Shown: positions 8,538 through 17,527 of the stretch, piece by piece
Layout of the letters: each line of letters begins with the position of its first letter
How positions within the stretch are numbered: position 1 is the stretch's first letter
NCBI GenBank assembly: GCA_947259225.1
Contig: CAMYLK010000006.1
Span: 1-64,000 of the forward strand
Reading direction: 5' to 3'
Origin: an uncultured Desulfobulbaceae bacterium
GTDB taxonomy: Bacteria > Desulfobacterota > Desulfobulbia > Desulfobulbales > Desulfobulbaceae
Length of the DNA: 64,000 nt
Notes under the pieces: model-generated
Databases searched by the model: none
Told to the model about the DNA's origin: nothing
What the model saw: the letters and a program-made list of their open reading frames with translations, nothing else
Program-made: the position numbers and the translations under genes

Positions 8538-9701
8538 TTGTCACAACAACCACAGCGAAACCCTCGAATCCTTTTTCTGCGGTCCTGTACCCAACCCACA
8601 TTTGCAGCCTTTGTCGCCGGAGGACTGCACCGGTCCACTACGTTTGATTTCATGCAGTATCCCCCAGCACCACGTGAAAAGTGGGAAAAGCTGGAGAAAC
8701 TGTACGATCCTGCAGCTGCATGGGAGGATGTCAACCGTAATCTCATCTCCGGCAGGAGGGAACTCCGAAAAATGTTTGAAGAAGGGTGTTTTGACCTCGT
8801 TCTTCTGATGGATTACGATGCCCGCCTGTTCAGATTCCAGAATATGGGTGTATTGCAAAAAGCAAGAAACTGGCTTGGGCAGTGGAACAATTTTCTTCAA
8901 TACAGTAACGCAGAGTTCTCTCAGGAAACCGAATATATGCAGGGTGTTCCCCTGGCTCTTGCTGAAATACGTTCCCGGGTTCCAGTAGCAGCTGTTGATT
9001 TTAATGACTGGACCTGTTTAACGCCCGGAGACCAGAAGATATTGCAGGATAGTTCATTTTACTTTAAACGGGAACTTCCCTTTAACCGTTATTTTCTTTA
9101 TTATCAGAAGCGTCCTGCTCCCTGGAGTGAATGGCGGAAAAAACTGTCCCAGGGCCTTGATAAGGTGCACAATATTCCGCTGGGTATTGAAGATGAAAAA
9201 TATTTTCAGTTAAAAAAGCAGCGGGCGGAAACGCAGGATATTGATATTTTTTTCTGCGGTGAAGCAACAAGCACCCCTCGCCTGAAAGCTGTGCAGATTC
9301 TCCAGGAAATGGCTGCGTCAACTTCCCTGAATATAGTCATAGACGAAAAACTCCCCTTTGAAGAATATTGCGAGAAAACAGCCCGCAGCAGGATAACCCT
9401 TTCTGTATCAGGAGGGGGCTGGGATTGCTTCCGTCACTATGAAGCTGTGGCCTTGGGTTCAGTGCCATTTATTGACAGGCCTACGGTGGATGCAGCCTGG
9501 TGGCAGCATCTCCCGGCTGATATATTTTTTGAGAACACGTTTGAGAATTTCCGGGACCTGTTGGAAAAACTTCTGAATAATGAACAGCGTAGAGAAACAT
9601 ATCTTGACCAGATTGAAAAGCAGGTTGAAGCCCATATGCTCCATTCAAAAATTGTCGAGTATATTGTCCACACCTCTCTGGGGAAATCAACCGGCGTATA
9701 G
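8538..9701 (+). CDS. CgeB-like glycosyltransferase
   Basis: Predicted GT-B glycosyltransferase, 387 residues from a TTG start. The start is chosen because AGAGGA (8526-8531) lies 6 bases before the TTG at 8538; the frame is open to 8496 but without a ribosome site. The C-terminal half has FFCGEATSTPR near 240, a GGGWDCFRHYEA motif near 292 and GSVPFIDRP, matching the nucleotide-sugar-binding half of CgeB/DUF3880-type or exostosin-like GT families. The N-terminal half is less typical. The donor is unknown. It stands between the palindromic repeat and the MBOAT gene. Confidence 0.65.
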   Translation: MSQQPQRNPRILFLRSCTQPTFAAFVAGGLHRSTTFDFMQYPPAPREKWEKLEKLYDPAAAWEDVNRNLISGRRELRKMFEEGCFDLVLLMDYDARLFRFQNMGVLQKARNWLGQWNNFLQYSNAEFSQETEYMQGVPLALAEIRSRVPVAAVDFNDWTCLTPGDQKILQDSSFYFKRELPFNRYFLYYQKRPAPWSEWRKKLSQGLDKVHNIPLGIEDEKYFQLKKQRAETQDIDIFFCGEATSTPRLKAVQILQEMAASTSLNIVIDEKLPFEEYCEKTARSRITLSVSGGGWDCFRHYEAVALGSVPFIDRPTVDAAWWQHLPADIFFENTFENFRDLLEKLLNNEQRRETYLDQIEKQVEAHMLHSKIVEYIVHTSLGKSTGV

Positions 9702-9803
9702 CGAATATGAGGCGCCGCTAATAAAGTGAATTTCATGCAGGCACATTTCTCCCATTTATCTCATGGAAGAGCTCACGTAAATAATTCAGCGTAAACCTGA
9801 CGA

Positions 9804-11312
9804 ATGCTGTTCAGCTCACCCGTTTATATTTTTCTCTTCCTTCCTGTTGTCGTCATTGTCTATTTTATAATGATGAGATGGCGCATGGCTGCTGCGGGAA
9901 AGATATGGCTCATAGCTGGTTCATTCCTTTTTTACAGCTACTCTGCTCTCCAATACCTTCCCCTGATTATCGGTTCAATATGCGTCAATTTCTTTCTTGG
10001 CAACAGGCTGCGCAAAATACCTTCGGACAGCACAAATGCCCGTGATTTCACCAGAAGGAAAGTGTTACTGGCCACCGGGATAAGCTTTAACCTATGTCTT
10101 CTGGGGTATTTCAAGTATGCTGATTTTTTTATTGAAAATCTCAACAGAGCATTTGATACCAGCACCTCATTGCTTAGTCTGGCATTACCTCTCGCCATCA
10201 GTTTCTATACATTCCAGCAGATTGCCTTTCTTGTAGATAGCTCCAACAGTGAAGCGGGTGAACCGGATTTCGGCAACTACTGTTTTTTTGTCATGTTCTT
10301 CCCGCAGTTGATTGCCGGTCCCATAGTACGCCACCGGGAGATGATGCCGCAGTTTGTGAATATACACAACCGGCTCCTTGACTGGTCAAATATGGCCACG
10401 GGAATTTTTGTTTTTGCCATTGGCCTGTTTAAGAAAACCGTTATCGCGGATTCTTTTGCGTTATGGGCCAATGCCGGATTTGATTCAGGTAAGGCGCTGA
10501 GTTTTTTTGAGGCCTGGTCTGCAAGCCTGAGCTATACCTTTCAGCTTTATTATGACTTTTCAGGTTATTCGGACATGGCGATCGGCGCGGCCTTATTGTT
10601 CAATATCAAGCTGCCGGTGAATTTCAACTCCCCGTACATGGCCCTCAATATTCAGGATTTCTGGCAGCGCTGGCATATTACCCTGTCCCGCTGGCTGCGT
10701 GATTACCTCTACATTCCGCTGGGCGGGAACCGCAAGGGGCCGGCTCGAACACTGATCAATCTCATGATAACTTTTCTCCTGGGCGGTTTATGGCATGGTG
10801 CAGGCTGGACTTTTGTCATCTGGGGCGCCATGCATGGCGCAGCATTGGCAATACACCGGGTCTGGCAGCAACGGGGGCTTAAAATGCCTGCCATAATAGG
10901 CTGGTTGTGTACTTTCCTGTTTATCAATGTAGCCTGGGTGTTTTTCCGGGCTGCAACCTTACCGGATGCCTTTCGGATACTCAAGGGAATGGCTGGTTAT
11001 GAAATGAAGATACCCGTAATGGCAGCCAACCTGTTGAATTATCTCACCCCATGGGATTTCATGAACCTGGCCGGTGTGAACGACCCTCTGCTGATATCAA
11101 TTCATTCGGTCGGTTATATCGTGGTTTTTTCCCTTCTTGCCTTTTGTGCGCCAAATTCCATGCAGATTGTTGAATTCGTGCCTTATAGAGGGATATTCAG
11201 ATTTAAAACAAATGTAAAAACCGCTATGTTGTTGGCGATACTGCTCTTTGTTTCATTCCTGACCTTTGTCGGCAATGTATCGCAGAGCCAGTTCCTCTAT
11301 TTCAATTTTTAA
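9804..11312 (+). CDS. MBOAT family O-acyltransferase (AlgI/DltB-like)
   Basis: Integral membrane acyltransferase of 502 residues with about ten membrane segments. It moves an acyl group, usually acetyl, across the membrane for O-acylation of a polysaccharide. Signature segments are YDFSGYSDMAIG near 250, WQRWHITLSRWLRDY near 285, YIPLGGNRKG, and LLGGLWHGAGWTFV near 324, which contains the invariant MBOAT histidine. The gene lies 14 bases before an SGNH-like gene, the same pairing as AlgI with AlgJ or AlgX, so the two probably form one acylation unit. Confidence 0.93.
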   Translation: MLFSSPVYIFLFLPVVVIVYFIMMRWRMAAAGKIWLIAGSFLFYSYSALQYLPLIIGSICVNFFLGNRLRKIPSDSTNARDFTRRKVLLATGISFNLCLLGYFKYADFFIENLNRAFDTSTSLLSLALPLAISFYTFQQIAFLVDSSNSEAGEPDFGNYCFFVMFFPQLIAGPIVRHREMMPQFVNIHNRLLDWSNMATGIFVFAIGLFKKTVIADSFALWANAGFDSGKALSFFEAWSASLSYTFQLYYDFSGYSDMAIGAALLFNIKLPVNFNSPYMALNIQDFWQRWHITLSRWLRDYLYIPLGGNRKGPARTLINLMITFLLGGLWHGAGWTFVIWGAMHGAALAIHRVWQQRGLKMPAIIGWLCTFLFINVAWVFFRAATLPDAFRILKGMAGYEMKIPVMAANLLNYLTPWDFMNLAGVNDPLLISIHSVGYIVVFSLLAFCAPNSMQIVEFVPYRGIFRFKTNVKTAMLLAILLFVSFLTFVGNVSQSQFLYFNF

Positions 11313-11326
11313 CTGTTACCAGGTCA

Positions 11327-12430
11327 ATGTCTCTTCATCCAAAGAATTTTCTCGCTGTTGCCTCAGGGATGATCATTATATTTATCGGGGCCTATTATGC
11401 CTGTTTTCATTATCAGTTGGGAGCGGATGTAAAAGCAGAATGGTGGGTGAAAAATGCATATCAATATAAGGACCACATTGCTGTCCATACAAAATCCCCT
11501 AAGATTATAATAATAAGTGGTTCAAATTCTCTTTTTGGGATGGACAGTGCCATTGTCGAGGAAATTACAGGATACCCGGTTGTTAATCTTTCAGGGCATG
11601 CCGCCTTAGATATCAGTTTTTTTTATTTGAAATTAAAAGAGCATCTAGGGGAAGGGGATATTGTTGTAATGCCCCTGGAAGACATTTATCCGGAACAGAG
11701 TATTTTATCCGAATGGTTTGTCAATAACATGTTAGCTTGGGGCGGCCAGGATTATTTAAGTAAACTTGGTATTGTTGGTATGTTTAAAGTGATTACCTCT
11801 GTCCCCAAAAAACGGCTCATTGATGGTATTTTGGAGCAGAAAGGAACAAATCCAATTGTCCCGAACGATAAGATTATAAAGGAGATGGATGACTTGTTGC
11901 TGTCGAAAGGAGCCAAATGGAGAGGATATAACCATACAAGCTTGAACAGGTATGGTGATATGATTCCGGAAGAGCATGCTACCAAAGCTATTTCTAAACT
12001 CTCTCAAAAGGGAGTATATTATTTTCAATCTGCGGATATATCTGATGCATTTGTTGCATCGTATCGTCGAATTAAAAAGTTAGTCAGTCGACATAACGGC
12101 CAGTTAATTCTCACATGGCCGGTCAGCATGAGAAATAAATATTTTGATCTGTCTTTACCTGAACATTTAGATTCTGTGGATGAACGACGCAGATTGCTTG
12201 CTGAGGAATCAATAAAAATAGAATGTAATCCTGCGTTATTTCATTTTGACGCGAAATTCTTTTTTGATACAGAGTATCACCTGAACAAGTATGGTACTAT
12301 GATGAGATCTGAGAATCTCGCTCTGTGCCTGAATCAGGTTTTAGATGGCAAAGGACAGCAGCATATTTCGTATGATGAAGCACTGGGTATCGTAAGAAAC
12401 CAGGAAGCAGAATTTGCTGAACTCTTATAA
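11327..12430 (+). CDS. membrane-anchored SGNH/AlgJ-like protein
   Basis: 367-residue protein with one N-terminal membrane segment (about 9-27) and a periplasmic domain. Residues near 61 read ISGSNSLFG, a variant of the GDSL nucleophile block, and FFDTEYHLNKYG near 308 supplies the Asp-x-x-His pair of SGNH hydrolases. In AlgJ/AlgX-type proteins this fold transfers acetyl groups onto the polymer, so it is the likely partner of the MBOAT protein just upstream. The gene is visibly more AT-rich than its neighbours and has rarer codons, which suggests a separate origin. Confidence 0.75.
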   Translation: MSLHPKNFLAVASGMIIIFIGAYYACFHYQLGADVKAEWWVKNAYQYKDHIAVHTKSPKIIIISGSNSLFGMDSAIVEEITGYPVVNLSGHAALDISFFYLKLKEHLGEGDIVVMPLEDIYPEQSILSEWFVNNMLAWGGQDYLSKLGIVGMFKVITSVPKKRLIDGILEQKGTNPIVPNDKIIKEMDDLLLSKGAKWRGYNHTSLNRYGDMIPEEHATKAISKLSQKGVYYFQSADISDAFVASYRRIKKLVSRHNGQLILTWPVSMRNKYFDLSLPEHLDSVDERRRLLAEESIKIECNPALFHFDAKFFFDTEYHLNKYGTMMRSENLALCLNQVLDGKGQQHISYDEALGIVRNQEAEFAELL

Positions 12431-12498
12431 GTTTGAATAAGAGATCACGTTTTGCCTCCCCAGTGTATTGTGATGAAAATATAATCTCGTCAAATTAA

Positions 12499-13206
12499 AT
12501 GCAAAATCATAAATTGAATGTTGTGGCAGTGATTCCTGCCCGTGGCGGTTCGAAGGGTATACCCGGTAAGAATATCAAGCTGTTTCATGGTGTTCCCCTG
12601 CTGGCACACTCCATTCGTGCAGCCAGGGCTGTAGGAGCAATTGATAAGGTTGTTGTGAGTACCGATGATAAGGGTATTGCGGAGGTTGCTTTGAACGAAC
12701 AGGCTGCTGTTGTAATGCGTCCAGATGAAATCAGCGGTGATTTTTCCAGTTCAGAAGATGCACTGCTTCATGTGCTTGAAGAATTGGCTAAAAATGAGGG
12801 CTACCGTCCCGATATACTGGTATTCCTGCAGTGCACATCTCCCCTGACGGCTTCACAGGATATAGGCGGGGCAATAGAGCAATTGATAAAGGAGGATGCG
12901 GACAGCCTTTTTACGGCTACCCCTTTTCACTATTTTTTGTGGGAGGAAAACGAAAGAGGCGAAGCTGTCGGCATTAACCATGACCAGTCTGGCAGGGTCA
13001 TGCGCCAGGAGAGGAAAAGTCAATTCATGGAAAACGGAGCCGTTTATGTCATGAAGGTTGATGGTTTTCTTAAGCATCAGCATCGTTTTTTCGGGAAAGT
13101 CGTTATGTATGTCATGCCCGAGAACCGAAGTATGGAAATAGATGAACCGGTTGATTTTCAAATAGCAGAGGCCATGTATTCCTTCCAAGGTAAATCAGAC
13201 AGTTGA
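12499..13206 (+). CDS. acylneuraminate cytidylyltransferase (NeuA family)
   Basis: CMP-nonulosonate synthetase, 235 residues. The CTP-binding start IPARGGSKGIPGKNIK is at residues 11-26, followed by STDDKGIAEVA, VMRPDEISGD, QCTSPLT and the sugar-binding part with RQERKSQFMENGAVYVMK. It activates a nonulosonic acid as its CMP ester in the cytoplasm, presumably the product of the NeuB-like enzyme at 1603. Whether it is neuraminate, legionaminate or pseudaminate cannot be told. The other enzymes of any such pathway are not in the window. Confidence 0.9.
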   Translation: MQNHKLNVVAVIPARGGSKGIPGKNIKLFHGVPLLAHSIRAARAVGAIDKVVVSTDDKGIAEVALNEQAAVVMRPDEISGDFSSSEDALLHVLEELAKNEGYRPDILVFLQCTSPLTASQDIGGAIEQLIKEDADSLFTATPFHYFLWEENERGEAVGINHDQSGRVMRQERKSQFMENGAVYVMKVDGFLKHQHRFFGKVVMYVMPENRSMEIDEPVDFQIAEAMYSFQGKSDS

Positions 13207-13237
13207 TGATTTTGTTACACACTCAAACGGAAATAAA

Positions 13238-14227
13238 ATGAAAAAATCTCTTTTAGGCGATTTTTCTCCCATTGATATCGATGAAATGCGGCCTCCCGGT
13301 TTCCAGAACGAGAAGTCGCTTTCCGTGACCAGAAGTTGTGACAATGTCACAGCTGGTAAGGGGTGGCGCAAGGTTACGGCTTGTCCCGGCTGTGGTTCGA
13401 CCCTGAATAAAGTTGTAATGACAAAGTGCGGGATAGACATTGTGCAGTGCGGGGAGTGTTCTCTGGGCTATGCTGCCCGGTTTCCTGTCGACAGCACGGA
13501 TGTATACTGTCATGCCGATTACCTGCCCAAGGCCCGGGAAAGTTACCTGAAAAATATCAAGTACCGGATGGAAAGGTTTGCCGGCGAGCGTATTGATATC
13601 CTTACCAAGTGGCTGGGCAAAGAGCCCGGGAATTGTACGCTTCTCGATATTGGCTGTGGTACAGGCTGGTTTCTTGAATATGCAAAGGAAAAAGGTTTTA
13701 CTGTCGCCGGCCAGGAACTGGGGCGTGATGTTGCCAGGTTTACCTCTGAAAGACTGGGGATCCAGGTATGGTCGTGTCCGGTAGCAGAGCTGGAAAAACA
13801 CCCCGGCTATGATGCCATTACCCTTTTTGATGTACTGGAACACACCCCAGACCCGGCTGAGGTATTGAACTCGGTCAGGAGATTGATGAAACCGGGGGGG
13901 ATTGCCCTGATTTTTGTGCCGAATCTTCAGTCAGTCGGATTTTCTCTTTTACAGCAGGAGTCTGCTCTGGTTGCTCCGGCTGAGCATCTTTTCTACTTTA
14001 CCCGGGAATCGATGGAAAAGATGGCACAAAAAGCAGACCTTGCTGTGCTGGATATTGAGACGAAAGGTATGGACATTCCTGACCTGATTGCCTATTACCG
14101 GGATACGAAAAATGATGATGCCGTCACATATTTTCTTACGGAATTTGCTGATGTTTTCCAGGCTGTAATAGACAAGTCAGGTTATGCTAACCATATGCGA
14201 ATAGTGTTACAGCGGCCTGTCGAGTAG
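13238..14227 (+). CDS. zinc-ribbon class I methyltransferase
   Basis: 329-residue SAM-dependent methyltransferase with an N-terminal zinc ribbon: CPGC at 49-52 and CGEC at 71-74. The SAM site LLDIGCGTGWFLEYA begins near 134, ITLFDVLEHTPDP is near 195, and the motif after it (MKPGGIALIFVPN) is typical of Methyltransf_23. This architecture is common in sugar C- or O-methyltransferases of surface polysaccharide clusters. It lies 31 bases after the cytidylyltransferase gene and 28 before the next one, as in an operon. Confidence 0.85.
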   Translation: MKKSLLGDFSPIDIDEMRPPGFQNEKSLSVTRSCDNVTAGKGWRKVTACPGCGSTLNKVVMTKCGIDIVQCGECSLGYAARFPVDSTDVYCHADYLPKARESYLKNIKYRMERFAGERIDILTKWLGKEPGNCTLLDIGCGTGWFLEYAKEKGFTVAGQELGRDVARFTSERLGIQVWSCPVAELEKHPGYDAITLFDVLEHTPDPAEVLNSVRRLMKPGGIALIFVPNLQSVGFSLLQQESALVAPAEHLFYFTRESMEKMAQKADLAVLDIETKGMDIPDLIAYYRDTKNDDAVTYFLTEFADVFQAVIDKSGYANHMRIVLQRPVE

Positions 14228-14255
14228 TCTGCCCCTTGTTATTTATTGAGGAAGA

Positions 14256-15644
14256 ATGAAGAAAAAACCGCTGCTGGTTATCCCCGTGGAAACACGGGTC
14301 CGGGAACTCGATGCAAAGCTGCTTCTGGCCATGGTCGCATTGAATAATGGCTATGATGTTGTTACCGGAGCCTTGCAGGAACTAAGATATCAACTGGACC
14401 TGATTGGCAGGGGTATATATCTGGACAAAAGTATTGCCAGGACTAAAAGAGCCTGGTTTGAAAAATATGTCCAAAATGGGTTCACTGTTGCCGCACTTGA
14501 TGAAGAGGGGCTGGTATATTTTGATGCGGAAACGTACCGTCAATTGCGTATTTATCGCGAGTCAATGGAGTTGGTGGATTGTTTTTTTGCATGGGGGGAG
14601 GATCAGGCAGCGGTTATAGCTCCCGAAATAGGTACCTTGCATGAGAGAGTAAAGATTACGGGTAATCCGCGGTTTGATTTGCTTCGCCCTGAACTGAGAG
14701 ATTTTTACCAGGAAGATGTGAAGAGGCTCAGGGAAAAGTACGGCAGGGTCATTTTGATCAATACCAGCTTTTCCTTTGCTAACAGTGCCAATGAACCAAC
14801 AGCTTTACAGCAAACCTTTTCGAAGTATCCCATTGAAAAAAAACGGCCCGGATTTTTTCAGGAATGGATGACGGCGCAGCACCAGGTTATGGACTCGTAT
14901 CGTCAGGTAATGCCCCTTTTCAGGGACAGATTTCCTGAGCATACCATTATTATACGCCCGCATCCATCAGAGCGCCTCGATTTCTGGGAGGAGATTACCA
15001 ATGCGATGCCTCGGACTTTTGTCGTGCGCGAAGGTAATGTGGTGCCATGGATCCTGGCCTCAGATGTATTGGTCCACTGGAACTGCACGACTGCGATTGA
15101 GGCTTTTCTTCTCGGTGTGCCTCCAATTGCGTATCGTCAGGTTCGATCGGATATTTATGAGCAACCACTGCCCAACTCAGTCAGTTTCCATGCCTTTACT
15201 CCTGATCAACTGCTGGAGATGATCGATTCGGCCATTTGCCGGGAATTGAAAGACAGCGAAGAAGAAGCCCAGAGGAAAAAAGAGTCTCTCCGGCGTCATG
15301 TTGTTTCACTTGAGGGAGAACTTGCAGCGGAAAGAATGATCCGGGAACTTATTCCTCTAAGCAAGAAGATCACGCGAAACAGACCTGTTACTCAAAAAGG
15401 TATCCAACTTGCAAAAAGGTACTGGCGTAAAATTCTTGACCAGGTTGACTCTTCCAGGCATGTGCGGGAGGAATATGCAGCCGGTAAGTTTCCTGACATG
15501 GGCGCAGGTGAAATACATGAAATAGTGTCGCGCCTTGGTACCTGCCTTCATTATGGCTTTCCAGTGGAGGTTGAGGAGTTGAGTAGAAACTGCTTCAGCA
15601 TTTCAGTCAAGGACCATGAGCATGGTCGTGCGGTATGTCAATGA
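14256..15644 (+). CDS. surface carbohydrate biosynthesis protein
   Basis: 462-residue cytoplasmic protein of the group annotated as surface carbohydrate biosynthesis protein, with a GT-B-like layout. Seen: IPVETRVRELDAKLLLA at the N-terminus, ITGNPRFDLL near 137, INTSFSFANSAN near 167, HTIIIRPHPSERLDFW near 228, and SDVLVHWNCTTAIEAFLLG near 270, which resembles the nucleotide-binding half of capsule polymerases and CDP-glycerol-type transferases. A basic C-terminal 100 residues follow. The exact reaction is unknown. It ends inside the start of the sulfotransferase gene, so the two are likely translationally coupled. Confidence 0.7.
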   Translation: MKKKPLLVIPVETRVRELDAKLLLAMVALNNGYDVVTGALQELRYQLDLIGRGIYLDKSIARTKRAWFEKYVQNGFTVAALDEEGLVYFDAETYRQLRIYRESMELVDCFFAWGEDQAAVIAPEIGTLHERVKITGNPRFDLLRPELRDFYQEDVKRLREKYGRVILINTSFSFANSANEPTALQQTFSKYPIEKKRPGFFQEWMTAQHQVMDSYRQVMPLFRDRFPEHTIIIRPHPSERLDFWEEITNAMPRTFVVREGNVVPWILASDVLVHWNCTTAIEAFLLGVPPIAYRQVRSDIYEQPLPNSVSFHAFTPDQLLEMIDSAICRELKDSEEEAQRKKESLRRHVVSLEGELAAERMIRELIPLSKKITRNRPVTQKGIQLAKRYWRKILDQVDSSRHVREEYAAGKFPDMGAGEIHEIVSRLGTCLHYGFPVEVEELSRNCFSISVKDHEHGRAVCQ

Positions 15645-16614
15645 TAGCCTTATGAAGGAAAGCAAAAAGGGAACACCAAAACAGCTGGTTTTTCTTACCT
15701 ATTTGAATCGATCTGGTTCAACGTACCTCGCCAGCAAATTAGCTGCGTATAGTGATGTGGGTGTGGGAATTGAGGCAAAATTTTTTGATGGATGGAATAC
15801 TCCCGGATTTTCTGTAAAGAACAGAGAAGAACTCAAAGTTTACCTTGACCGCATGTATAAGGATGCCAAGTTCTGTGCCTGGAATGTAACTCGTGCAGAG
15901 CTTGAGGCGGCACTTCTCGGCAATGAATTTCCTTTGCGGTTTAGTGATGTGTTGTCTGAGGCATTACGTTTGTATTTCTCATCCGGGGAACTCCAGGTAT
16001 ATATCCATAAATGTGGGGATTATTATAGGTGTACAGGTCAGATTGTCGAGGAAATTCCCGAAGCAAAGTTCATCTTTATCGACAGGGACCCTAGAGCAAT
16101 TTACAGCTCCCAGAGGAAAAGTATTGATAGTCAGACCGGTAAACCTATGCAGAGAAACATCCTTCATTTTATTTTTGGTTACTTAGATACTCAACGTATT
16201 GTGCAATCCGCTCATGAATCCAATTTTATGATTGTTCGCTATGAAGATTTAGTGGTTTCCGAAAAAAGCACCATGGCAACTGTAGAAAAATTCATCGGAA
16301 TTACCCGGCAGAAGGACAGCAGTCATGAAGATTACTTTGTATCGGTTCCAAGTTCACAAAAACATTTGCACTCCAATGTGAAGAAGGGCGGGCCTCAGGT
16401 GAAAAGGATATCAGGTTGGCAGGAAGAATTGCCGCCAGCTGATATACTCCTCTTGCAGAATGTGCTCAGAAAACATCTGGCAGCACAGGGAGCCACTCTT
16501 TATCATCCAGATGTTGTTTCCCTGCGGGATCGGTTTCGATTTTTAATCAACCTTTTGCTTTTTCGTTATGAGGCTGCCAAGAGAAGGGTTTTTCACATAG
16601 AGCATCGGTATTAA
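15622..16614 (+). CDS. sulfotransferase family protein
   Basis: PAPS-dependent sulfotransferase of 330 residues. LNRSGSTYLASK near residue 27 is the 5'-phosphosulfate loop, and FIFIDRDPRAIYSSQRK near 150 is the 3'-phosphate site with its Arg and Ser. The gene overlaps the previous one. I chose the ATG at 15622 because AAGGA at 15609-15613 is 8 bases upstream; the ATG at 15616 is too close and the ATG at 15652 has no ribosome site. The likely substrate is a hydroxyl or amine of the cluster's glycan. It is followed by a second, different sulfotransferase. Confidence 0.8.
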   Translation: MVVRYVNDSLMKESKKGTPKQLVFLTYLNRSGSTYLASKLAAYSDVGVGIEAKFFDGWNTPGFSVKNREELKVYLDRMYKDAKFCAWNVTRAELEAALLGNEFPLRFSDVLSEALRLYFSSGELQVYIHKCGDYYRCTGQIVEEIPEAKFIFIDRDPRAIYSSQRKSIDSQTGKPMQRNILHFIFGYLDTQRIVQSAHESNFMIVRYEDLVVSEKSTMATVEKFIGITRQKDSSHEDYFVSVPSSQKHLHSNVKKGGPQVKRISGWQEELPPADILLLQNVLRKHLAAQGATLYHPDVVSLRDRFRFLINLLLFRYEAAKRRVFHIEHRY

Positions 16615-16724
16615 GGTGGTTCCCGGATGGTTAAAGCACTGAGTCGTTGGTTTACGTTACTCTTCGAAGTCTACACTATCTGTGAAACCGACAATTTTGA
16701 GTGATATGTATAAATAATAATATC

Positions 16725-17525
16725 ATGTCGTTATCTCATATTTACAGTAAATTGACATCCCCCTTGCGGCCGTGGCCTGATTTTCTCATCATCGGCGCGC
16801 AAAAATCAGGGACAACATCTCTCCATCACTATATAACCCAACACCCGAAGGTATTTGAGAGTAGAGTAAAAGAGATCCATTATTTCGATAAGCACTATTA
16901 TAGAGGTGTCTCCTGGTACAGGTCACATTTTCCTCTTCACACCAGGATTTCGGCCGGATCACTGGCTGGTGAGGCCACCCCATACTACCTGTGTCACCCT
17001 TATGCTCCCCGTCGAATCCATGCGCTTTTGCCGGATGTAAAAATGATTGCCGTTTTACGGAACCCTTCTGACAGAGCAATATCTCATTACTTTCATGAGT
17101 TTAAAAAAGGGCGTGAAAAACTGCCCATTCTTGATGCTTTCATGGAAGAGGAAGAGCGTTGCGGTGCTGAGTGGCAAAAGATGCTGGATGACGAGTGGTA
17201 TGTCAGTCGTACACATCAGTCTTTTTCATACAAACAGCGAGGCGTTTATATCAAACAGCTGCGTCGTTATTGGGAATATTTTCCCAGGCAGCAGATACTC
17301 ATTATAGATAGTTCCAGGCTTTTTACGGAACCCCATGATGTCCTGGAGGAAGTTTTTGTTTTTCTAGGCCTTGATCCTCGGGTTGTTGTTAAGGATGTAG
17401 CCGTAAAAAATGCCAATCCGATAAAAAAAGATGTTTCACATGAAGTGTATGCCTATCTGGATCAGTTTTTTGCTTCGCATAATCGCGAACTGAACAATGC
17501 ACTCGGTAAGGATTTAGGCTGGTAA
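16725..17525 (+). CDS. sulfotransferase (heparan-sulfate type, Sulfotransfer_1)
   Basis: 266-residue PAPS-dependent sulfotransferase. PDFLIIGAQKSGTTSL starts near residue 18 and holds the P-loop lysine; MIAVLRNPSDRAISHYFHE near 106 is the 3'-phosphate site; QRGVYIKQLRRYWEYFP is the usual mid-domain segment. It resembles N-deacetylase/N-sulfotransferase sulfo domains. The ATG at 16725 gives the usual short N-terminus; a GTG at 16701 is also open, neither with a good ribosome site. It ends 2 bases before the next ATG. Two sulfotransferases in a row indicate a sulfated polymer. Confidence 0.9.
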   Translation: MSLSHIYSKLTSPLRPWPDFLIIGAQKSGTTSLHHYITQHPKVFESRVKEIHYFDKHYYRGVSWYRSHFPLHTRISAGSLAGEATPYYLCHPYAPRRIHALLPDVKMIAVLRNPSDRAISHYFHEFKKGREKLPILDAFMEEEERCGAEWQKMLDDEWYVSRTHQSFSYKQRGVYIKQLRRYWEYFPRQQILIIDSSRLFTEPHDVLEEVFVFLGLDPRVVVKDVAVKNANPIKKDVSHEVYAYLDQFFASHNRELNNALGKDLGW

Positions 17526-17527
17526 CC

